Assembly (NCBI GenBank): GCA_038503035.1
Contig: JAVSML010025178.1
Location: 290,149-354,148 of the forward strand
Length of the DNA: 64,000 nt
Source of the DNA: Crocodylus rhombifer
Lineage: Eukaryota; Chordata; Crocodylia; Crocodylidae
Reading direction: 5' to 3'
The stretch's first letter is position 1; each line of letters begins with the position of its first letter. Below, piece by piece: positions 10,951 to 20,249 of this stretch. Under the pieces are notes generated by a model. The model was not told the origin of the DNA and made no database searches. It worked only from the letters and a program-made list of their open reading frames with translations. Made by a program: the position numbers and the translations under genes.

Positions 10951-12744
10951 TGTCTTCACTACAGAGTTAACTTAGGTTCCTACTTGAGTGTTTCCCTAGT
11001 GCCCTTCTCACCTCAGTTTAGTGGTGAACCCAAGCTGGGATGTGAGTTTGAACCCAAACTGGGATCTGGGTTAGAACTAGAGGGCTGCATTCACTTGGGG
11101 TAGTAATCTGGTCCCTTTGCAGAGAGGATGCAGTCTGCCACCCACGTAAGAGCTGAGAGCCCTCTGTGCCTCCCCACATTTCCTTCTCCATGCTCAGAAG
11201 GACAGACAAGCACTTCCACAATTTACTGGGAAGATAGAAGAGTGGCACAGCTTACTGCAGAACAAAGACCTATGAGAAATACTGCCAGAGGTCCTACACA
11301 CACATGTGCAGCCAGTGAGGACATGGACTTTGAAGCATGGTTCATCGCATCCATGCTAAGCCAACTCCAAGCTTGCACAGAGTTCATTGTGCAGCAAAAA
11401 TATTCCATAAAATTTTCTGAGGCACTGGACTGAAAGACTCAAGAGGAGAGAAAAATGTCTCATGACTTCTTGGGTACCTACTGCTTTCAAATGGCAAAGC
11501 TCAGGCTTCTCTGAAACTTTTCTGCATCACACATCTTGTCATTATTATGTCTCTAACCAAACAGTTGAAGAGCTACCATTTATCAGGCTGGGCCAAATTC
11601 ATTGCAGATCTAATTCCCCAGAAGGCTCATGTAGCTTAGGGAAATTTGAACTTGTGTAAATTTACCTAAGCTGTATAAGCCAAGAGACTGCACTGGATTC
11701 ATTTACAACTGGTCAAATAATTTATAGCAAATAATTTTATCCAATGAATTTTGCTTCTCTCTCTGCAAATTGCAGCTGAGAAGTATTTGTTATTTTCTGT
11801 AGCTAATTCTGCCATGTGTATATTGCTCATTGGAATATCTGGAAATTGAAATTGAAACTACTTTGATTAAACATATGCATTTCTATTTCCTTAATTGGGC
11901 GATCATAATTTTTAAGATAAGATACATTTACAACAGTTCAAAATGGAATCCCCATCACTGTTCTTTCAGATTAACATGCAAAAGGGTATAAGCACAAGAA
12001 AAGCAAACTCTCTCTCTTCTTAAATATCACTGCAGTTAAGGTGATTGTTTTATTAAATATTACATCTTTTCTTTTCATAAATTTAAATTACAGAAGGAAA
12101 AAAGTAAGAGAACTCACCTAAAACACTGAACAGTCAAGCACCAAAAGTGGAAAAACAGTTTAGACAAGACAACTAAATATAATAGATAATCACATTAAAA
12201 AGTGCAGAAATTTCAACAGTTTGGTTAAACGAGAGAATCTGCCCCCTCTCTGAAGTTTATTAATTCACCTTTGGGAGTCCTACAGTTGTGACAAGACATC
12301 ACATATCCCTGTCTTCTTATCTTAGGAGTTCCTGAAAAAGAATTTATAATTCCTGAAAATTAGTTTAAATTTCCTGGAGAGTTTGCTTCTCTAGTAAAAA
12401 ACAAGAATTTTCTTTCTTAAAAAAACCCAACCCATTTGCTGTCATTTCTCTATATGCACAACATCTATTTAAGAGATCATTGCAAGTGGCATTAGAAATA
12501 TGTGCATAATTATGAAGGAAATTCACCTCTGGTGTAGCAAATCAGCTTAAGACGCCCCCGACCCCCTACTTACACAGGGAGAGAGCTACACAACTGAATG
12601 GCTGCATAGAATTGAAGAGTCTCCAGGGAGCTGGTTTTCACATCAGTCTGTAGAAGGCTGGATCAGAATGCCTCCTGGTGGGTTGGTTCTGTCTAGAGAT
12701 CACTGATCCACATATATACCTGTGCATAAGGTGGTTGGGGCTGA
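10951..12744. other. Unique / unclassified sequence, AT-rich from 11.7 kb
   Basis: The part 10960-11110 (two AACCCAARCTGGGAT repeats near 11030-11065) may be another decayed DNA element, but no termini were found. A 101-codon frame at 11128-11433 has no recognisable domain. From about 11700 to 12520 the sequence is AT-rich and unique. Confidence 0.4.
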
Positions 12745-13298
12745 TAGGCCATCTGTTCCCACTCATCAAGCACAGACCACATTATCACTGGACAAAATAA
12801 CGTGGATTATAACATCTGAGGCACATTCACTTGCTTCTCTACCAATGTCATATATCACATATATTACAGTGCCCCACTGCTGCCTACATTGAACAGACGG
12901 GGCAATGCCTACATGAAAGAATGAAAATATACCAGGGATGGGCAATTATTTTTGGTGGAGGGCCGCTTACTGAGTTTTGGCAAGGCATCGAGAGCTGCGT
13001 GACAGGCAGCCAGGGGCAGATAAATGTTAATTTTCTAAATTTTTTAGGAGTCCTGCAGGCCGGATGGAATGGCCTGGTGGGCCACATGTGGTCCGCAGGC
13101 CACATTCTGCCCACCCCTGATGTATACCCATTTGACATCAATTCCAGTACGACACAGTCTATGACAAAACAACTTAAGCTCCCTGGACCTTCCACTGCTG
13201 ACTTCAGAGTAGCTGGTCTTGGACAACAAAACTTTAAAAACCTACTTGAACAAGAAATAGTGGAACAAGAAATCATCCACAGACTAAATTGTCTTAAA
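12745..13298 (+). mobile_element. Penelope-like element fragment, GIY-YIG endonuclease region
   Basis: In translation, an upstream segment (YNI-stop-GTFTCFSTNVIYHIYY, about 12808-12867) and, after a frameshift, CPTAAYIEQTGQCLHERMK (12873-12929) match the start of the Penelope-like GIY-YIG nuclease. The family pattern there is a ...C.STNVVY.I.C..C...YIG.TG..L..RM series. A 187-bp MITE interrupts the element right after RMK. Beyond it, 13128-13298 resembles the following PLE segment that normally ends in an asparagine-glycine-leucine-asparagine type motif. The upstream reverse transcriptase is absent or unrecognisable. The copy is dead: it has an internal stop, a frameshift and the insertion. 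Confidence 0.7.
12933..13119. mobile_element. hAT-like MITE, 187 bp, inside the Penelope-like element
   Basis: The termini are CAGGGATGGGCA and, at the other end, TGCCCACCCCTG: 12-bp inverted repeats with one mismatch. The flanking octamers AAATATAC (12925-12932) and ATGTATAC (13120-13127) match at 6 of 8 positions, as expected for an aged 8-bp hAT target duplication. It contains the GGCCGCAGG/CCTGCAGGCC-type inverted blocks common in such MITEs and no coding region. Confidence 0.85.
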
Positions 13299-13506
13299 CA
13301 GTGGTTCTCAACTTCTTATGTAGTTTTGAGGTACTCCTCATTAGATTTGAGGCACACCTTCATAACTTTTGTGAATTGTCACCGTATTACAGAAACTAAC
13401 TTATTACAGTGCTTTCCTCTTTGGAGATGGGCAGGCAATGGGGATAGGGGCCAGGCAGGAAAGAGCCTGAGCCTGAACTTTTCTGCTTATCTCTTCACAC
13501 CTCAGG
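13299..13506. mobile_element. hAT-like element, left end only
   Basis: It begins with CAGTGGTTCTCAACTT, the hAT-type terminus also seen in other orientations at 34.6 kb, 53.3 kb and 17.9 kb. The right terminus is missing, probably replaced by the element starting at 13507. Confidence 0.55.
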
Positions 13507-14092
13507 GCTAGGTACAGACAGTTAAAAACCCTGAGAATGAATCAATTCAATTTTTGTAGGTTAGTCTAAATTGCACAGATTAAATTGAAACAGAAATGAA
13601 CATTTGCCTTTGATTCAGGAACTGCAGCCACATGCCTGCAGTGGCTCAGGCCAGAAGTGAGGGGGGTGCTAGAGAACAGCTCTCTGGCTGTGTGTTCACT
13701 TCCTCTTCCTGCTGCCCCTGAGACCTCTGGGATTTGCAGTCCAGACTTATAACAGCAGGACTCTGCAGGGTTGCTCATCAGTTCCTCTTCCTGCTTCCAG
13801 GTGCTTCTGAGATTTGTAGTCCACAGTTGCAGCCAGCAGTAAATTTGAGTAGGGGAAGGGGTACTTAAGGGCCCCTCTCTGACCCCAGATGGGGTTTGCC
13901 TGGAGGGGTAGTTCAACCACCCCATCCTTGCAGACTGGGCTGCATTCCCAGCCAGGCTTGACCCCCCCCCATGCCACCCCTTGTCAGCCAGGCCTCACTA
14001 CTCCAGCTAGGGAGCAGACAGTTAGGCCCAGCCCTGCTTTCTGGAGCAGACAGCCCAGCCCAGTCCAGCCCAGCCCAGCCCAGCCCAGTTCC
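13507..14092 (-). mobile_element. Truncated second copy of the 798-bp DNA element
   Basis: The segment starts GCTAGGTACAGACAGTTAAAAA and aligns by eye along nearly all its length with the reverse complement of 51180-51722, so the two copies are in opposite orientation. Shared landmarks are two sub-repeats with CTGGGATTTGCAGTCC and GAGATTTGTAGTCCAC, and the TTCCTCTTCCTGCT blocks. The copy ends in a CAGCC pentamer array (14050-14090) where the other copy continues, so its distal part is lost. Confidence 0.8.
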
Positions 14093-14519
14093 TTTCCTGC
14101 ACTCCATCCATATTCAGCCCGGTGGAACAAGCCTGGTGGAACAACAACAAAAGAGGCTGGCAAGAGCCAAACTGAACTGCATACAGTAGAGAGGAACCTT
14201 TGTGCCATCTCAGAGTCACCATGCCCAACATGATTTCCTTCAAGGATGACACAATCCACCCCCAAAAAATCTGAGACATTTCTGGGGTTCTAGCAAACAC
14301 CAATAGCCAGTTGTATCCTGAAGGTAGTGTACTGTCTCTGGTACTTTGAAAAGGTGCTACTTGTACCACCCAGTCTTTGGCATTGTTAAGGTAATCCCTA
14401 AAGCTTCACCTTCAAGTTTGTTTTTTTTTAATTGAGCCTTTTGCTCTAAGATGGCTCACTATGGCTACCGCTACCAAGCTGAGCAAAAAGATCTGCCAAC
14501 TGCCAGCTATCCCACTATG
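14093..14519. other. Unclassified sequence
   Basis: No recognisable repeat or coding similarity. It may include the distal part of the element interrupted upstream. Confidence 0.35.
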
Positions 14520-14690
14520 TTGTGAAGAGAGGTAGCTGAGTCTCCATCCTTGGAGGTTTTTAAGACCTGGCTAGACAAAGCCTTGATTGGGATGATATAA
14601 TTGGGGATGGTCCTGCTTTGAGCAGGGGGTTGGACTAGATGTGATCTCCTGAGGTCCCTTCCAAACCTCATTTTGTATATTTACATGTGA
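14520..14690 (+). mobile_element. CR1 LINE 3' end
   Basis: The last CR1 codons and 3' UTR are recognisable on the plus strand: CATCCTTGGAGGTTTTTAAG, then GGTTGGACTAGATG, then CTGAGGTCCCTTCCAAACCTCA. This is a typical 5'-truncated CR1 tail. Confidence 0.85.
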
Positions 14691-15224
14691 GGGCCTCCTT
14701 CCTTGCCTCTGTTGCTATATATTGGAAAGACAAAATGGCATAACAAGGTGATGAGAAGACAGCTGAAATGAAGTTGATCTTCCTCACACTTCTACCCTAT
14801 GATTTCCCCCTGGACTATTTGTTGTTAATTTATGCATTAAAATTAATCTCTGATGACAACCCTTCCCCTCACCATTTGCATCCCTAATTGCATTCCTTTC
14901 AACGTAATAAGGGGTGAATGTAGACCCCTTAGTCATTAAACAAGTTGGCAAGAAATAAATGGTTCATGTATAGATAGGTCAATCTGTTTCACCAGACCTC
15001 AAAACATGTTCCAGCCCAGTGCAGCAATGGAGAAAGCTGTAGCATAGACAGGATTTAGGTGTTTTCCCCGCCAGCTGGGAGACAGGTGGTCTATTAACAG
15101 TTCTAGCCCAAGTCATGTCAGCCGCATTACCAATAACTTGGGCAGCCCAAGGGGACCTGCTCTAATGACAGCCCAAGGAAAGGTCCCGCCTCACCCCATA
15201 CGGAAGCATGGGGCTTCTCATGGC
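14691..15224. other. Unique or CR1 5'-adjacent sequence
   Basis: No clear repeat was identified. The part from about 15100 may be upstream CR1 sequence because it abuts the endonuclease remnant, but I cannot show it. Confidence 0.35.
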
Positions 15225-17403
15225 AGACTCAACTGCCTATAAACAAATGTCAGGAACTTGGGAAAGAAGCAAAAGGAACTGGCCCTTCTCTTATGTGAAA
15301 ATGACTATGACCTTGTAGGGATAACAGAGCCCAGTTGGGGCTGTACTTATGATTGGTCTGTTGCTTTTGAGGGTTATACCTTATATACGAGAGACTGTCT
15401 TGGGAAGATTTCACATGAAATGTAATCAGCGGGAAGGAAATCCCCTTGGCAGAACAAGGAACTGTTGAACCTCATTGAACACAAAAGAGAAGCCTACTCC
15501 AGTTGGAAAATGGGAAGCATCACCAAAGAGGGCTACTCAGCACTTGCCTGTACCTGTAGGGAGCGGTCCAGAAAAGCCAAGGCACAAACCGAACTCAGGC
15601 TAGCTTCAGGGATCAAGGTCAACAAAAAGTCCTTCTTCAGATATGTGGGAAGTCAAAAAAAGAATAAAGATAGCATTGGGCCCCTGTGGAATCAAACGGG
15701 GCAACTGACATATGACGCCCAAGAAAAGGACAATCTTCTAAATAATTTTTTTGCATCAGTTTTTCACCCTCCCAAGGGGATCACACTGTCAGAAAGGACA
15801 CGAACCAGCCTGGAAATGGGTGGTGGGCCCAAAATTGATGTGGATCAGCTGAAGGAACACCTTGAGAATCTGGACATTCACAAGTCTGTGTGCCCTGACA
15901 GAATGCACCCGAGAGTCTTGAAGGAGCTCACAGACATCATTAGTCCCCACTTGGCAAAGATATTTGAAAATTCATGGTGCTTGGGCAAGGTCCCAGAAGA
16001 CTAGAAAAGGGCCAACACAGTCCCTATCTTGAAGAAAGGGAAGAGGGATGACCCAAAGAATTATAGACCAATCAGTCTGACGATCATCCCTGGAAAAATC
16101 CTACAGAAAATTGTCAAGGGATCAACACCAAACCAACAGAAGGCTAGCTTCTGAAGGCCAGCCAACATGAATCTGACTGGCAGGTCTTGCCTGACCAACC
16201 TCATCTCCTTCTATGACCAGGTGACATGAGCCCTGGACAAGGGAGATGACATGGATTTCATATATCTGGATTTCAAGAAAGCCTTTGACCTAGTTCCCCA
16301 GGATGTCCTCATGGTTAAGCTGGGGAACTGTGGCCTTGATCATCTTATGGTCTGATGGCTAGGCAACTGGCTACAAGGTCAGACCCAAAGAGTACTAGTT
16401 GATGGGACCAAATCAACGTGGTGCATGCAGGGTAAGCAGTGGAGTCCCTTGGGGCTTGGTACTTGGGCTGGTGCTCTTTAACATCTTCATTAATGATCTG
16501 GAGTCGGGATGTGAACTGACAAAGTTCACAGATGACACCGAATTATGAGGGTGGGCCGTCACACTGCAGGACAGGTTGGGGATACAGGCCAACTTGGACA
16601 CACTGTCAAGGTGGGCTGACCAAAACTGGATGGCCTTCAATGGTGAGAAGTGTAAGGTGCTCCACCTCAGTAGGAACAACTTTCAACACACTTACAAGCT
16701 TAGCAGAGCTAGCACGACAACTGAAAGAGACTTGGGGGTCCTGATTGACCACAAGATGAATACAAGTCACCAATGTGATGCTGTGGCTGGCAAAGCAAAC
16801 CAAACTCTGCCATGCATCCACCAATGTGTCTCCACCAAAAGTAGGGACATCATCCTCCCACTTTACTTGGCCTTGGTGAGGCTACAGCTGGAGTACTGCA
16901 TCCAGTTTTGGTCCCCCCACTTCAGGAGGGATGTGGAAAAACTTGGAAGAGTCCAGAGGAAAGCCACTGATATGATCCAATGCCTGGAGGACAGGCCATA
17001 TGAGGAGAGGCTGAAGGATTTGGGACTCTTCAGTCTGGAAAAGAGAAGGTTCAGGGGTGACTTGGTAACAGCCTACAATTATATAAGAGGGGTACATCAG
17101 GACCTGAGAAAACAGCTATTCACCAGAGCTCCCCAAGGGATTACAACTTCTAATGGCTACAAACTCATGGAAGGCAGATTTAGACTAGACATAAGGAAAA
17201 AATTCTTTACAGTCCAAGTGGCCAGGGTCTGGAACAGACTCCCCCCAGAGGTGGTGCAAGCTTTCAAAAAATGTCTGGGTATTTTTCTTGCTGGCATCAC
17301 TTGATCCCAGCTGACTTCCTGCCTATGGCAGGGGGGGCTGGACTTGTTGATCTCACAAGGTCTCTTCTAGCCCCTAATGTCTATGAAATCTCCTATGAAA
17401 TCT
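15225..17403 (+). mobile_element. CR1 LINE, 2.2 kb, internally deleted and inactivated
   Basis: Non-LTR retrotransposon ORF2 remnant, read in order. The N-terminal endonuclease piece is at 15250-15405 (ELALLLCENDYDLVGITEP). The sequence then jumps to the EN-RT linker (PWQNKELLNLIEHKREAYSSW from about 15450), so roughly 0.4-0.5 kb of endonuclease is missing. A frame from 15465 to 16004 follows, then the reverse transcriptase with YLDFKKAFD near 16262-16290 and the catalytic FTDDTEL near 16525 (FADD in most CR1). A C-terminal frame at 16576-17304 is 242 codons long. In-frame stops occur, for example at about 16002, 16227 and 16353. The 3' UTR ends at about 17403 with the short repeat CTATGAAATC. 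ORF1 is absent. Confidence 0.93.
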
Positions 17404-17913
17404 ACTTACTACTATTATTTGTTTACAGTAGTAGCTATGATATGACAGGTGCTCTCTAGACTTTCAGGAAGGGATAGGACGCCTACACAAGGATGCTCAC
17501 ATAAGTTAAAGAAATCCTAACATGGATGTGGCACAGTAAATTCTTGCTAATGTAGACTAATGGCCTGGGAGTCTAAGGCTGCTAGGCATCAAATACCTTG
17601 CCTTCAAATAAAATCAGTGAGTGGGATATCTGACCAGCACCCTTCAGGATCAAAGCTCTTTGGAGGTTTAAAATGACCAAAACTAGAAAATGAGCAAGCA
17701 AGTGAATGGGCAAAGTTTAGTGCATCACAAAATGTATGTTAATTTATTATCTTGGTTGTATTTTAATTGAACTGCTCATGCTAATCTATTATAATGTACA
17801 AAGAAATTTACTGTCCTGCTTTTTACAGTGCTCAGGAGTATGCACCTTATGGTGCCTTGTTCCCTAAAAAGCAGGAGAACTGACCCTTGAGCATGTGCTT
17901 AGCTTTGCTCACA
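17404..17913. other. Unique sequence, no gene recognised
   Basis: AT-rich spacer between the CR1 and the split hAT-like element. Nothing recognisable. Confidence 0.45.
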
Positions 17914-18051
17914 TCAGTGATTCTCAACCAGGGTGCTACTCCTGCCCCCCCTGGGGGGGGCACTGTGAGATTGTTTTAAGGGTGTTGCAGAATATTAGCA
18001 CTGTTAGATGTGCAAGCACCTACATGTGATTGACAAGGTAAACCCAGAGAG

Positions 18052-20100
18052 TGTGTTCAGACAAGCTCACACATGCCTTTTGTGGCACCTCAAACTAGTT
18101 TGAGATGCTGCAAGAGGCATGCTGAGAATGAAAAATTGTTCCCCATGCTGCATATTTGCAGCACAGGCCCAAAAATTGATACCTGGATTTCCAAGTATCA
18201 AATAAAAACACTGTGGAGAAAAGCGACACAGGGCACAGTTCCCCACAGAGCCCTCCATGCCCTGAGGCTATGACATCCAGCCAGAGCATCTTTATGGTGC
18301 CCCCTGCTGCACTAGTATGTTGCGTTCATGTGCCGGGGCAAGCAGGAGCAGTGCAAGGCTGTGAGCCTGGCGCTGTCCCCGGTAAGTAGGGGCTGGGCAA
18401 TGGGGAAGATTGCAGGGGGATGTTGTGCATGTGTGGGAATGAGGGGGTTGATCAAGGGGTGTCGGTCCCCCACAGGGCCCACAGCCCTTCCCCCCCACAG
18501 GGCCTCAGCTCCCTGTAGGAGCAGTGGCCGTGGGGTGCTCAGGGCTCACTGCAGCCAGAGCCCCCAGCTGCATGGCGCGGCCCCAATTGCTTCCGAGCCG
18601 GTACCACTTGGGCTGCCCGTCATGGGACCAGCCCAGCTCGGTGCATCACTGCACAGGGCTGTGCGGCTTCAGGCAGCATTGGGGCCACGAGGCTGTCACC
18701 CAGGGCCCAGTGCCGCTTGTGGGGACAGGTCCTGCTGTGCTGGACCTGTTGTGCTGAGCCAGGTTCTGCCTCCATGGAACCAGCCCAGCCCAATGGCATA
18801 TGGGGCCTGTGGAGGCAGGATCCCATGGCTGCTGCTGCTGCAGGTGGCCCTGTAGGGGAACTGGGGCCCTGCAGGGGTGGTGCTGGGACCATGTGAGGGT
18901 GCATGGGGGCTCTGTGGTGGGGCATCTCTGCTGTGCAGGTATGGGCCCTGTGGGGGGAAGCTATGGGCCCTGCGGGGGGGGGGCAGTCTGTATGCTATGG
19001 TGGGAGGCAGGGGACCTACCCTTCCTGAGCAGCCCCACCCACATAGCCCCCCACACCCACAGTTCTCCCACAATCCACCCACAACACCCACATCCCTAAG
19101 CCATCCTCACAAACCCATCACCCACATACGCAGCCACAAACCCCAAACCTCTACACAAGCCACACCCCCCCAAAACCTCACCTCCAAAAATCCTACACCC
19201 ACGCACAAACTCTCCAGTGCCCCCCCGCCAAATTACTTTACACTTGTAAATATATCAGTGAAACATAGCCCAACATTGCCCAAATATATCAAGAAAACAT
19301 TGCCTATATATAGTGGAGCTTCATTGTAATGGCAGAACAACACTATTTTGGGTATTTTAATGAGAGAATGTGGGTTTCTTATCAGAGCATTTGCAATTTA
19401 CAAACAGGAAACAACAGGATTCCTGCTGGTGAGACAGGTGGCAAGACCCATGCACAGGAGCCTGTCCAGGTCCAGCACTGGGGACCCAGCTGGAGGGCAG
19501 ATGAGGAGGCTGACCTCTTGGCCATTTGGGGCCAAGAGGACATGCTTTGACAGTTAAAAGCAGGCCACTGCAAGGAGCACATCTTCTGGGCAATAGTTGC
19601 CCAGATGGCAGAGCAGAGGCCCCCATCTTGGTCTGGCAGGGGCACAGCCTTGGGGCCACATGTCTGAGGGGGTGGGTGCTGTTACAGGTGGCAGTAGGTC
19701 ACAGCCATGCAGCAACCCCCACTGCCAGACTGCTGCAGTGGGTAAAGGAGGCAGGGGCCACTCCAAGTTAGGGCTGCTTCAGCAGTGCAGCTGGCACAAG
19801 GGGTAGTGTCCCCAGATACCAAATGGCCAGGCCTCAGAAGCTCATGAGGGCCAGTAGCCCTGAGCTGCTCACCAGAGCAGGTTTTTATATTGCTAGGGCC
19901 AGCACAGGCCCCAGCCTCTAGCTCCCCCGGCTGCAGATCCAGGAGGAGCTGGGCGGGGTTATTTTGCCCCAAGTGGGACAACTTGCCCCACACTAAAGTG
20001 CATGTCCAGGCAAGTGTGCTGAGGCAAAAATCCCCAGCTCAAATTTGTGCCGCTGCCATCTGAGCTGCTGCTGGCACACATGCCTGCATATGTGGACGCA
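18052..20100 (+). mobile_element. Nested DNA element of about 2.05 kb with duplicated CCCAGAGAG flanks
   Basis: The segment is flanked by a perfect 9-bp direct repeat. Its ends are weak inverted repeats: 5' TGTGTTCAGACAAGC against reverse-complement 3' TGCGTCCACATATGC, 10 of 15 matching. Similar subterminal blocks around GGCAC...TTTGAG occur on both sides. The interior has a G-rich low-complexity zone (18300-19010), a C/A-rich zone (19021-19235) and a broken trihelix/Myb-SANT-like frame at 19491-19616. Presence of such a domain suggests a Harbinger-type element, but the long target duplication fits hAT better, so the superfamily is unresolved. No transposase was recognised. Confidence 0.7.
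19491..19616 (+). pseudogene. Broken trihelix / Myb-SANT-like DNA-binding domain of a transposon
   Basis: The frame reads WRADEEADLLAIWGQEDML, then a stop at 19548-19550, then QLKAGHCKEHIFWAIVAQMAEQ. It matches the first two helices of the trihelix-type Myb/SANT-like domain. Hallmarks are the opening tryptophan, the E.-DLL-.-W-G spacing, the (R/Q)QL..RH(R/K)..IF segment and a final M.ERG-like helix end (here AEQ). Such proteins are known from vertebrate PIF/Harbinger elements and their domesticated derivatives. The in-frame stop and loss of the C-terminal half make it non-functional. The open frame from 19329 lacks an obvious start context. Confidence 0.55.
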
Positions 20101-20249
20101 CCCAGAGAGTCCACACAGAAACCCAGTGTCAAATTCTGACCTGTTGTGACGTGAGACAAAAGAATTGCTCTGTTGTTTTTTCCATAGTGAAAGCAAGAGC
20201 TAGCATTTTCTGAAGGGGCTCTTGAGTCTAGCAGGGTTGAAAACCACAT

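Larger units (their letters stand above)
17914..20249. mobile_element. hAT-like MITE split by a nested 2-kb insertion
   Basis: The left half (17914-18051) starts CAGTGATTCTCAACCAGGGTGC. The right half (20101-20249) ends GGGTTGAAAACCACATT. The two halves joined give about 280 bp and align by eye with the uninterrupted copy at 53060-53342, through GTTAGCACTGTTAGRTGTGCAA on the left and ATTSCTCTRTTRTTTTT on the right. The interruption lies between CCCAGAGAG at 18043-18051 and its duplicate at 20101-20109. Confidence 0.85.

Noticed and set aside
11128..11433. 101-codon open frame near a possible DNA-element remnant
   Set aside because: No transposase or other domain could be recognised, and the neighbouring termini are not clear.
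18328..18855. 175-codon open frame within the nested element
   Set aside because: It lies in a G/C-rich low-complexity zone with matching open frames on the other strand. No domain is recognisable.
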